DNA of 64,000 bases from CAZENU01 sp965117035. GTDB lineage: Bacteria; Chloroflexota; Dehalococcoidia; Lucifugimonadales; CAZENU01. The position numbers and the translations under genes are program-made. Under the pieces are notes generated by a model. The model was not told the origin of the DNA, ran no database searches, and was given only the letters and a program-made list of their open reading frames with translations. The stretch covers positions 558,001 to 622,000 of the forward strand of contig OZ220748.1 in NCBI GenBank assembly GCA_965117035.1, given 5' to 3'. This document shows, one piece after another, positions 16,562 to 24,339 of the stretch; position 1 is the stretch's first letter, and every line of letters starts with the position of its first letter.

Positions 16562-18493
16562 TCAGCCGACTTCGGCGACTATCTCGCCCATGCTCGAAGT
16601 GTCGTAACCGCCCATCTCCTCCACCTGCGCTCTGAAGCCGTCATCCTGCAGCAGCTGCAGCATCGGCCGGAGCAGGTCGCTTTCGTAGACATCGCGCGGC
16701 ATCACCAGGTCGTAGCGTTCGCTTCTCAGCGGCACGAAGTCGAGCCCGACGGCCTTCGCCGCCGACAGCACTCCCATGCCCGTGTCAGCGCGTCCGGCCG
16801 AGACGGCGGCCGCGACCGCGAGGTGGCTGTACTCCTCCCGGTCGTAGCCCCGGACCATGCCCGCATCCAGCCCCGCCTCCCTCAGCATGTAGTCGAACAG
16901 CACACGCGTGCCGGAGCCGCGCTGTCGGTTGACGTAAGCGACGTCGTCGCGAACGGTGTCGCCGAGGCCCGCGAGCGACCTGGGATTGCCCACCGCCACG
17001 ATGAGGCCCTGGACGCGATGCACCAGGTTGACCAGTACGACATGGCCTTCGACGTACCGCCGAACGAAGCTGACGTTGTACTCCCCGGTGTGTTCGTCGA
17101 GCAGGTGGCAGCCGGCCAGGTGCGCCTCCCCGCGTCGCAAGGCCATCAGTCCGCCCAGGCTGCCGACGTTTGTCGACGCCAGCGTCGTGGCGGAGTCGAC
17201 GCGGCGCAGCTCGCTGGCCAGCAAGTCGAGCACGATGTCGTGGCTGCCGGACGCGACTATCGTACGCTCGAGCTCGTGGGCAGGACGCAGCAGGGCGGCC
17301 CGCACCTCGCTGCCGGCGTCGAGCCCCTCGGAGAACCGCGGGATGCGCACGAGGCCGTCTGCCCGCACCATCGACGTGATCACTCCCGCGCCGCGCTGCA
17401 GTGGCGTCGCGATCATCCTGCCGCGCACCCGCCCCAGCGTCACCCGCAGGTACTCGTCCTCTCCTATAGGCGAGCTCACCTTGCGGCTCATCGTGGCGGC
17501 GACGGACTGGCGCACCGAGGGGGGCAGTCCCAGCATGCGCTCGATCAGGGGTCGCACGATGATCTCGCACGTGATCGCGGCCGACACCGAATAGCCGGGA
17601 ACGCCGATCACCGCCGTATCGTCTACGACGCCCAGCACGACGGGGTGACCGGGCCGCACCGCGATCCCGTGCACCAGCAGCTCCCCCATCTCCTCTACGA
17701 CCGCCGCAGTGTAGTCCTCGGAACCGGCCGACGAGCCGGCATTCACCAGAACGACGTCGGCCGTACCCACGGCGTCGGCGACAGCCGACTTCAGTCGTTC
17801 GCGGCCGTCCGGGATGGGCTCCTGGAGACCGGCGGAGGCGCCCCAATCCTCGACCATCGCGGCGAGCATCAGGCCGTTCGACTCGATGATCTGGGAGGGA
17901 CGGGGAGCGGTGCCGACCGGGACAAGCTCGTTGCCGGTCGGCAGTATGACTACACTGGGGCGACGCCGCACGTCGACCGCGCCCAGGCCGGCCGAGGCGC
18001 AGGCGGCCAGGTCCTGCGGCCTGAGACGGTGCCCGTCGGGCAGCAGCAGCTCCGTCGCCGCGATGTCCTCGCCCAGCGCCCTGACGTGCTGGTAGGGCGG
18101 TACCGACTCCTGTATCTCGATCGCCCGATCGTCGACCTGGTGGATGACTTCGATCATGATGACGGCGTCGAACCCTTCCGGAATGGCGTCTCCGGTGTCC
18201 ACCCACCTCGCCTGCGTTCCGATCTCGAGCCGCACCGGGTCGGTCTCCGTCGCGCCAACGGTATCGGCGGAAAACACCGCCGCGCCGTCCATCGCCGCCG
18301 AGTCGTAGTGGGGCGAGGAGAGCAGGGCGGTGACCGGGCCGGCCGTCACCCTGCCCGCGGCCGCGTCCAGCGGTACGGTCTCGACGGCGGTGCGGTCGCG
18401 GCCGCCGACCGCGTCCAGGGCCGCGTGGAACCTGGAGACCGCCTCGTCGAGGGGGATGTCCTGCAGGTAGTAGCGGCGGCCGACGCGTGCCAT
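16562..18493 (-). CDS. MoeA molybdotransferase fused to a PBP-like (LysR substrate-binding-like) domain
   Basis: 643-residue fusion. Residues 1 to about 410 are MoeA: LDEAVSRFHAAL, PHYDSAAMDGAAVFS, VVILPTGNELVPVG and GSSAGSEDYTAAV show domains III and E of the enzyme that inserts molybdate or tungstate into adenylylated molybdopterin. Residues from about 420 form a periplasmic-binding-protein-like domain (STNVGSLGGLMALRRGEAHLAG, then NRQRGSGTRVLFDYML). The extra domain may sense molybdate, tungstate or a pterin and gate insertion, which is inference. First gene of the operon; no good Shine-Dalgarno before ATG 18493. Confidence 0.92.
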   Translation of the reverse strand: MARVGRRYYLQDIPLDEAVSRFHAALDAVGGRDRTAVETVPLDAAAGRVTAGPVTALLSSPHYDSAAMDGAAVFSADTVGATETDPVRLEIGTQARWVDTGDAIPEGFDAVIMIEVIHQVDDRAIEIQESVPPYQHVRALGEDIAATELLLPDGHRLRPQDLAACASAGLGAVDVRRRPSVVILPTGNELVPVGTAPRPSQIIESNGLMLAAMVEDWGASAGLQEPIPDGRERLKSAVADAVGTADVVLVNAGSSAGSEDYTAAVVEEMGELLVHGIAVRPGHPVVLGVVDDTAVIGVPGYSVSAAITCEIIVRPLIERMLGLPPSVRQSVAATMSRKVSSPIGEDEYLRVTLGRVRGRMIATPLQRGAGVITSMVRADGLVRIPRFSEGLDAGSEVRAALLRPAHELERTIVASGSHDIVLDLLASELRRVDSATTLASTNVGSLGGLMALRRGEAHLAGCHLLDEHTGEYNVSFVRRYVEGHVVLVNLVHRVQGLIVAVGNPRSLAGLGDTVRDDVAYVNRQRGSGTRVLFDYMLREAGLDAGMVRGYDREEYSHLAVAAAVSAGRADTGMGVLSAAKAVGLDFVPLRSERYDLVMPRDVYESDLLRPMLQLLQDDGFRAQVEEMGGYDTSSMGEIVAEVG

Positions 18494-18514
18494 CTAGTGA
18501 TGATTTGACGTACG

Positions 18515-18544
18515 AGGATAGACTTCCGGCGGCGTTGGGCCCAA
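18515..18544 (-). promoter_or_regulatory. Weak promoter candidate for the Mo/W operon
   Basis: TTGGGC (18539-18544), 18-nt spacer and TATCCT (18515-18520) on the minus strand, about 22 nt before the first start codon. Both boxes depart from consensus, so this is only a candidate. Confidence 0.3.
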
Positions 18545-18585
18545 AGATACCGACATGCCTGTCTACGGACTCAGTCGCCGGCCGG

Positions 18586-19680
18586 TCATCGTGACTCGGC
18601 CTCGAGCTCCTCAATCACTAAGTCCGTAAAGCGATTGGTCGGCACCTCGTTCGATCCTGCAGTGACTATGTCCCTGGTTCTCCACCCAGATGCTAGTGTC
18701 CGCTCTATCGCTCCGTCCAGCGAGTCTGCCAGTTCTGGAGCTCTCAAGCTATACCTGGCCATCAAGCTCACACAATTGAGCATCCCGATCGGATTCGCAA
18801 TACCTCTCCCAGCAATATCAGGTGCGCTGCCATGCACCGGTTCATAGAGGTGGACCCCTTTGTCACTTAGTGCTGCGGATGCAACCAACCCCAGAGATCC
18901 GGCGAAAACGCCCAGTTCATCGCCGAGGATATCCCCGAACTGGTTTGTTGTTAAGATTACGTCAAAATCCCTCGGCGCAAGAATGAGCTTCAAGACAGCA
19001 GCATCGACTATCTCCTGTTTGAACTCGACCGCCCCATACGCCTCTATCCGCCGGCGGGCGACATCGAGGAACATTCTTGAAGTCTCCAGAACATTCGGCT
19101 TGGTAACAACCGTCACGAAGCCTCTTCGATCCTGGGCCAAGCGGCAAGCGACATCGGTTACACGTTCAACGGTGGGGGATGTGTAAAAGGCGGTGTCTAT
19201 TGCTGTTATCACGCTGCCTTGCGTCGTTCGCTGTTTCGGAGTCCCGTAGTAGATGTCTTCGGCGAGCTCCCTTACGATCACGATATCCACCCCACCCTCA
19301 AGATACTGTTCCTTGATCGGAATCACGTCCATGAGTTCGGGGTACGTGCGAACGAACCGCAAATTCACATAGCATTCGAGTTCCTTCCTGAGCTCTATGA
19401 GCGAATATTCGGGTCTGTTCGGTATCTGCAAGTGATCCCACTTTGGACCCCCAACAGCTCCGAAGAGGATCGCGTCAGCTTGCTCGCATGTGGACAACGA
19501 TTCCGCAGGCAACGGCTCGCCCAATTCGTCTATGGCGATTCCTCCGATCAGAGCTTCAGTGAGGTCAAAACGGATTCCGTGCCGGTCACCAAGCACTGTG
19601 AGCACCCTTATGGCGGCACCCATGACCTCCGGCCCGATCCCATCGCCCGGAAGGATCGCGATTCTAGCTGTTGTGTTCAA
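18586..19680 (-). CDS. leuB: 3-isopropylmalate dehydrogenase family protein
   Basis: NAD-dependent oxidative decarboxylase of the isopropylmalate/isocitrate dehydrogenase family, most like LeuB of leucine synthesis. Features over 364 residues: RIAILPGDGIGPEV, LFGAVGGPKWD, the Arg-rich LRKELECYVNLRFVRTY and the family signature TNQFGDILGDELGVFAGSLG, then EPVHGSAPDIAGRGIANP. TTG 19680 is chosen because it precedes the first strand and has GAGAGGG 8 nt upstream; the frame is open to 19734. No leuACD in the window, so a tartrate/malate-type relative is possible. G+C is clearly lower than in neighbours. Confidence 0.87.
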   Translation of the reverse strand: MNTTARIAILPGDGIGPEVMGAAIRVLTVLGDRHGIRFDLTEALIGGIAIDELGEPLPAESLSTCEQADAILFGAVGGPKWDHLQIPNRPEYSLIELRKELECYVNLRFVRTYPELMDVIPIKEQYLEGGVDIVIVRELAEDIYYGTPKQRTTQGSVITAIDTAFYTSPTVERVTDVACRLAQDRRGFVTVVTKPNVLETSRMFLDVARRRIEAYGAVEFKQEIVDAAVLKLILAPRDFDVILTTNQFGDILGDELGVFAGSLGLVASAALSDKGVHLYEPVHGSAPDIAGRGIANPIGMLNCVSLMARYSLRAPELADSLDGAIERTLASGWRTRDIVTAGSNEVPTNRFTDLVIEELEAESR

Positions 19681-19968
19681 CTCTATTGCCCTCTCTTCTC
19701 CCCTCGCATAGGACAAGCGCAATGGACCGAACAACTACACGTAGCCTGAATTACCCATATCAAGCTGTCTGGACCCAAGTAACGCGCCATCCTCAACGAG
19801 AGTCAGCATGGTTTTACCCACTGACTCCGTCAACCATCCTATCGAGCTCACAAGACTGCCACTCGGCGCGGTGAGTTAGCGGCCCCAGACGGCGGAGGTG
19901 GCCTCCACCACGCCTCCACCTTTGCCGGACTACGACGTGCCCCCGGGGCTGATCTGGGTAATGTGGGC
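19681..19968. other. Intergenic region upstream of leuB with a leader-like mini-ORF
   Basis: 288 nt between leuB and the next minus-strand gene, which ends at 19969. On the minus strand an ATG at 19809 opens a 24-codon ORF ending in TAG at 19735-19737; it encodes MLTLVEDGALLGSRQL and a short tail, with five Leu codons, three of them TTA or CTT. A GGAGGTGG/CCTCC palindrome lies near 19905-19920. No clear terminator or attenuator stem is visible. Confidence 0.4.
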
Positions 19969-21201
19969 TCAGTACACCCGGACGGCAACGTCGTCGCCGG
20001 CGTAGAGTCCACCGGCGTCCAGGGGCACCCGGACTACGCCCGAGGCCCGCACCATCGTGTAGATCAGGTTCGACTTGCCGAAGACCGGGTCGGCCGACAG
20101 GGCGCCGTCCTCGCCGTCAAGCCTGACCTGCACATAGTCCTCGCGGCCGGCGACCGACGCGATGTCGCGCGACAGGCGGGCTCGCACTGTTGGCGGCCGC
20201 GGGGCGGGAACGCAGTCCGCGAGGGCGTAGATCGTCGGACGCACGACCAGGTCGAACACGACCACGGCCGACACAGGGTTGCCCGGCAGCCCGAAGGCGG
20301 GCTTGCCGTCTACCATCGCCACGATGGTCGGCTTGCCCGGCTTGACCGAAATGCCGTGGACCAGCACGCCGGGCTGCCCAAGATCGTCTAGCACCCGCGC
20401 GGTCATGTCGCGGCTGCTGACCGAGCTGCCGGCGGAGAATACCAGCACGTCGCCCTCGGCAAGGCCGGTCGCAGCCGCCGCCCGCTGCGCCTCGTAGTCG
20501 TCCCCGACCAGCGCGACTACGTTGGGCACCCCGCCGCAGCCCTCCACGAGCGCGGATATCGTGTACGTGTTGATGTCGCGCGTCTGGCCCGGCGCCGGGT
20601 GGGTGCCAGGCGACACCAGCTCGTCCCCGGTTGACACGATGGATACGACGGGCCGTCGGGATACCGTGACTTCCTCGATACCCAACGCGAGGAGGCCGCC
20701 GATGTCCTGGGGCCGCAGCACGTGCCCTGCCGGCAGGATTGGCGCTTCGGTGCGCACGTCCTCGCCGGGCTGAATCACGTTCTCTCCCGGCGCCACCGGG
20801 CGGAGGACCTCGATGGCGGCGCCGTCCAGCCCCTGGGTGTGCTCGACCATGACCACCGCGTCGGCGCCGTACGCGAGCATGCCTCCCGTGAAGGCGACGG
20901 CAGCCTGCCCCTCGCGAATGCTCACCCCGGGAGGCCGGCCCATCGGCACCTCGCCGACAACGTCGAAATATGCCGGCAGGCCCTCGGAGGCGCCGAACGT
21001 GTCCGACGCGCGGACAGAGTAGCCATCCATGGAAGAACGGGGGAATGCCGGCAGGTCCTCCGGCGACGCGATGGCGGCCGCGGTCACCCGCCCAACGGCG
21101 TCGCTCGTCGGCACGCGCTCCGTCCCCACCCTGCAAACACCGTGATCGAATAGCGTCGTGAGCGCGTCGCCGGGAGGGAGGACGTTGAAGAACTCAGGCA
21201 T
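19969..21201 (-). CDS. moeA: Molybdopterin molybdenumtransferase MoeA (stand-alone)
   Basis: Second MoeA of the window, 410 residues, without the PBP-like extension. It has LPAFPRSSMDGYSVRA (the conserved SxMDGYA-type motif), VVSIVSTGDELV, DINTYTI, VLVFSAGSSVSSRDMT, GISVKPGKPT and GLPGNPVSA, giving a complete active site for metal insertion. ATG 21201 has GGAAGG 7 nt upstream and a TATAAT box about 28 nt upstream. It is a single gene, separate from the large Mo/W operon. One MoeA may favour Mo and the other W, but nothing in the sequence proves this. Confidence 0.93.
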   Translation of the reverse strand: MPEFFNVLPPGDALTTLFDHGVCRVGTERVPTSDAVGRVTAAAIASPEDLPAFPRSSMDGYSVRASDTFGASEGLPAYFDVVGEVPMGRPPGVSIREGQAAVAFTGGMLAYGADAVVMVEHTQGLDGAAIEVLRPVAPGENVIQPGEDVRTEAPILPAGHVLRPQDIGGLLALGIEEVTVSRRPVVSIVSTGDELVSPGTHPAPGQTRDINTYTISALVEGCGGVPNVVALVGDDYEAQRAAAATGLAEGDVLVFSAGSSVSSRDMTARVLDDLGQPGVLVHGISVKPGKPTIVAMVDGKPAFGLPGNPVSAVVVFDLVVRPTIYALADCVPAPRPPTVRARLSRDIASVAGREDYVQVRLDGEDGALSADPVFGKSNLIYTMVRASGVVRVPLDAGGLYAGDDVAVRVY

Positions 21202-21228
21202 GGCGAGCCTTCCACCGTTCGATGGCCC

Positions 21229-21234
21229 ATTATA
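21229..21234 (-). promoter_or_regulatory. TATAAT -10 box of stand-alone moeA
   Basis: Perfect TATAAT on the minus strand in the 83-nt gap before moeA. No recognisable -35 hexamer at 16-19 nt. Confidence 0.5.
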
Positions 21235-21284
21235 GCGGGCACGGGAGCAAGGCCCGGCAGTGCGGACCGTGACGCTGATGCTGC

Positions 21285-22205
21285 CTACACCGGCATCGTA
21301 CGGCCGGTCAGCTTCCGGCCGGCGTCCGGCACCCTGCGGTCGGGCGTGCCGATCATCTTCGCGCCGATCTCCTCGATGACGAACCGCGCCCGCTCCTCGG
21401 GCGTCATCGACGGGTCGCCCCAACCGAACGACATGGTGATCCCCGCCTGTTTGCAGGCGTCGCGCACGGTGTCCATCACCCCGCGAAGCTCCTGGAGTTT
21501 CGGGTCGGACTCGCCGTCGCGTCCGAAGTAGCCCTTGTAGTCGAAGATGCCGTGGGACATCGCCATGTCGCCCGGGCCCCACTCGCAGAAGAATATGCCC
21601 GGCGTTGCCGCGATGGAGCGGGCATTCTGCACGCCGTGGCGGTCCTCGATCTTCATCCCGAGCAGGAGCTCGCCCTCGGGGTTGAGCGGCCACGCGTCGG
21701 CCTTCTGCCAGTACTCGCGCGGGCCGACTCCCCAGATCGACTGCGCGTGCGACAGGTCGCCCTGCCCCCGCAGGCCCTCCGGCAGGCCGAGGTCGAGGCC
21801 GATCTCCTGGAATGGGAACCGACACGAGGCGACGAAGGCCCGAACGGCGTCGGCGTCCCGAGCATGGTCGATCCACACGCCATGGACGCCCGCGGCCAGC
21901 ACCTGCCGTACCTGCCAGGCGTTGGCGACGACCTCCTCCCGCGATACCCCGTTGGCAGCCGGCGACGCCAGAATCGTGGGGGTCGCGTGGCCGCTGGCGG
22001 TCGGCCCGCCGTCCTTCAGGCCCCGCATGAACTGCGTCAGGCCCACGGGGTCGAACGGCTCGTGCTCGAAGCCGATGAGCAGCACGTCGGCCCAGGTCCC
22101 TGCCCACTCGAGACCGGTCTCGTAAGACAGGTCGCGAGACGGGCCTGACGTGACGTAGGCGTGCTGCCCCTGTTCGATCAGGTCGATGGCCTTGTTGACT
22201 CGCAT
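21285..22205 (-). CDS. HpcH/HpaI aldolase/citrate lyase family protein
   Basis: Class II (metal-dependent) pyruvate-type aldolase family, 306 residues. The barrel motifs are visible: ADVLLIGFEHEPFD, an Arg-free AAGVHGVWIDHARDADAV, KIEDRHGVQNARSIAATPG with the metal-ligand Glu, and the FFCEWGPGDMAMSHG segment with Asp. The MSFGWGDPSMTPEERARFVIE part fits the usual last strand and helix. ATG 22205 has GGAGGG upstream. It lies between moeA and fhs on the same strand but with gaps of 57-83 nt. Substrate could be a hydroxylated aromatic or sugar-derived keto acid; not determinable. Confidence 0.88.
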   Translation of the reverse strand: MRVNKAIDLIEQGQHAYVTSGPSRDLSYETGLEWAGTWADVLLIGFEHEPFDPVGLTQFMRGLKDGGPTASGHATPTILASPAANGVSREEVVANAWQVRQVLAAGVHGVWIDHARDADAVRAFVASCRFPFQEIGLDLGLPEGLRGQGDLSHAQSIWGVGPREYWQKADAWPLNPEGELLLGMKIEDRHGVQNARSIAATPGIFFCEWGPGDMAMSHGIFDYKGYFGRDGESDPKLQELRGVMDTVRDACKQAGITMSFGWGDPSMTPEERARFVIEEIGAKMIGTPDRRVPDAGRKLTGRTMPV

Positions 22206-22262
22206 GATGACCCTCCGTGGGGCTACCGCCCCGCTCCCACCGAGCGAGGGCAGGGACCGATG

Positions 22263-23882
22263 CTACAGGCCGAGGATGTTCCCGTCGTCGTCGACGTCGA
22301 GGGCGCGCGGAGAGCCGGGCAGGCCCGGCATCGTCACGATCGTCCCCGCTATCGGGTAGATGAACCCGGCCCCGACCGACGCCCTCACGTCGTTGACCTG
22401 GAAGGTATAGCCGGAGGGGCGTGCTTTGAGCCTGGGCTTGTCGGACAGCGACAGGTGGGTCTTGGCCATGCACACGGGAAGGCCGCCCCAACCGAGCGCC
22501 TCGAACTGCCTCAGCTTCCGCCGCGCTCCGGCGTCCCACGCGACCGACTCGGCGCCGTAGACCTTCCTGGCCAGCGCCAGGACCTTGTCCTGGATGCCGG
22601 CGTCCTCGGGGTACAGGTAGGTGACCTCCGGCGCGTCTCCGCTGGCCGCGTCCGCAACCGCCTTCGCCAGATCGACGCCGCCGGCCCCGCCGGACTCGAA
22701 GACGTTGCTCTCGACCGCCGCAACCGCGCCGGCAGCCTCGGCCCTCGATTTCAGGACCGCCACCTCGCCGGGCGTATCGGTGGGGAAGCGGTTGATCGCC
22801 ACGACCACCGGCAACCCGAAGGAGCGCACCAATTCCACGTCGTGCTCGACGTTCGCAACGCCCGTTTCGACCGCGGCCTCGTCGGGAGCGTCGAGGTCCG
22901 CGAACTTCACGCCGCCGTGCGACTTGACCGCCCTGACGGTCGAGACGAGCACGACCGCGCTGGGCTCGAGGTCGTTGAAGCGCGCCTTGATATGCATGAA
23001 CTTCTCGAAGCCCAGGTCGGCGCCGAACCCGGCCTCCGTCACGACGAAGTCGGAATAACCCAACGCAAGCCGGTCGGCGATCACCGAGTTACAGCCGTGG
23101 GCGATGTTCCCGAACGGCCCCGTGTGGACCAGCACCGGCTGTCCCTCCAGGGTCTGCACCAGGTTGGGCTGGATGGCGTACCTGAGCAGCGACATCATCG
23201 ACCCGACGGCCCCCACGTCGTCGGCGGTAACCGGAGTACGGTCGGCGAAGCCAACGAGCATGCGGCTCAGCCGCGCCCGCAGGTCGGCCAGGTCGGACGA
23301 CAGCGCGAGTACCGCCATCACCTCCGACGCGGTCACGATGTCGAATCCGCTCTCTCGCACCGGCGCGTTGTTCGGGCCGCCGATCCCGGTGACGATGGTT
23401 CGCAGCGCCCGCTCCTCGACGTCTACGACGCGGCGCCAGGTGATGTCCTCGGGCGCGAAGCCGGGAATCTGGCCGCGGTAGGCGACGTTGTCGGTCAGCG
23501 CGGCGAGCAGGTTGTGCGCAGAGCCGACAGCGTGGGCGTCTCCCGTGAAGTGGATGTTGATCTCGTCCTCGGGGAGCACGATGGCCCTGCCCCCGCCGGT
23601 GCCTCCGCCCTTGATCCCGAATATCGGGCCGAGCGACGGCTCGCGCAGCGTGGCCGTCGTGCGGTAGCCGAGGCTGCCAAGGGCCTGGGTCAGCCCGACC
23701 GTCGTCGTCGTCTTGCCCTCGCCGGCGCGCGTCGGCGTCATGCCGGTGACCAGGACCAGCTTGCCGCGCGGGCCGTCCGGCCGGATTGCGTCGAGTTCTA
23801 TCTTGGCCTTGTGGCGTCCGTAGGGGATGACGTGCTCGGGCGCGAGACCCATCACGTCCGCTATCTCGTTAATCGGGCGCAT
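22263..23882 (-). CDS. fhs: Formate--tetrahydrofolate ligase
   Basis: ATP-dependent formation of 10-formyl-tetrahydrofolate from formate, the entry of formate into C1 metabolism. The 539-residue chain carries the P-loop VTGMTPTRAGEGKTTTTVGL, the family signature GGTGGGRAIVLPEDEINIHFTGD and PVVVAINRFPTDT. Length is close to the usual 550-560. GGAGG lies 7 nt before the ATG. Together with the formate dehydrogenase operon 11 kb away it allows formate to be used or produced in one-carbon flow. Confidence 0.97.
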   Translation of the reverse strand: MRPINEIADVMGLAPEHVIPYGRHKAKIELDAIRPDGPRGKLVLVTGMTPTRAGEGKTTTTVGLTQALGSLGYRTTATLREPSLGPIFGIKGGGTGGGRAIVLPEDEINIHFTGDAHAVGSAHNLLAALTDNVAYRGQIPGFAPEDITWRRVVDVEERALRTIVTGIGGPNNAPVRESGFDIVTASEVMAVLALSSDLADLRARLSRMLVGFADRTPVTADDVGAVGSMMSLLRYAIQPNLVQTLEGQPVLVHTGPFGNIAHGCNSVIADRLALGYSDFVVTEAGFGADLGFEKFMHIKARFNDLEPSAVVLVSTVRAVKSHGGVKFADLDAPDEAAVETGVANVEHDVELVRSFGLPVVVAINRFPTDTPGEVAVLKSRAEAAGAVAAVESNVFESGGAGGVDLAKAVADAASGDAPEVTYLYPEDAGIQDKVLALARKVYGAESVAWDAGARRKLRQFEALGWGGLPVCMAKTHLSLSDKPRLKARPSGYTFQVNDVRASVGAGFIYPIAGTIVTMPGLPGSPRALDVDDDGNILGL

Positions 23883-24339
23883 GTTCGCCTCCTGGACAAG
23901 GCTCGAGAAAGGGGTAGGATTGTATCACAGGCCTAAGCCGGAACTTGTACGTGGCCCCCGGATTTATGACCTCCGCCACAACGGCGGATGCCGGCTGGCA
24001 CGCCGGCTAACTGGGCCTATTTGTCAACGCGGTTCATATGGCCAATCGAGCCACGGCGGGCAGCCAGCCTCCGTCCCACAAACAATGAGGCCAGAGGAGC
24101 GGGCTCCTCCAGCCTCAGAATTCCCTCCTGACGTGCCCTACATTCTGATGGAGCATCCCAAACCGTGTGGGGCTTCGCCCGATGGTGAATTGGTGGCTCG
24201 GCAGATGGAGAGGTCGCCAGGGACCTTTGACGATACTTATACCGACCACCTTTCAGGCTGTCCATCCCTGCCGGGCGCCTCAAGCCTGCAATCTCCGCCG
24301 TTCGTTCCCCACAGAACGACACCACGCGGGGTTCTTGCC
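23883..24339. other. 457-nt intergenic region between fhs and thrC
   Basis: Holds the fhs promoter and no gene I can support. Two hairpins are visible: GCCGGC-TGGCAC-GCCGGC at 23990-24007 and GAGGAG-CGGG-CTCCTC at 24094-24109. Neither has a T-run. A 102-codon minus-strand frame (24017-24325) has no recognisable domain and is treated as chance. Confidence 0.5.
23919..23927 (-). promoter_or_regulatory. Extended -10 promoter of fhs
   Basis: Minus strand TG-A-TACAAT, with the hexamer at 23919-23924 and the TG at 23926-23927. No -35 box needed for extended -10 promoters and none is visible. It lies about 37 nt before the fhs start. Confidence 0.55.

Noticed and set aside
15917..18508. 863-codon plus-strand open frame
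   Set aside because: It lies opposite mobA and the MoeA fusion, has an Arg/His/Gln-rich composition and no domain. It is a shadow of high-G+C codon use.
21202..22539. N-terminal extension of the stand-alone moeA frame
   Set aside because: Out-of-frame reading of the aldolase gene, with a basic low-complexity composition; MoeA starts at 21201.
24094..24109. GAGGAG-CGGG-CTCCTC hairpin as a terminator
   Set aside because: No T-run and position far from either stop codon; kept only as a note in the gap entry.
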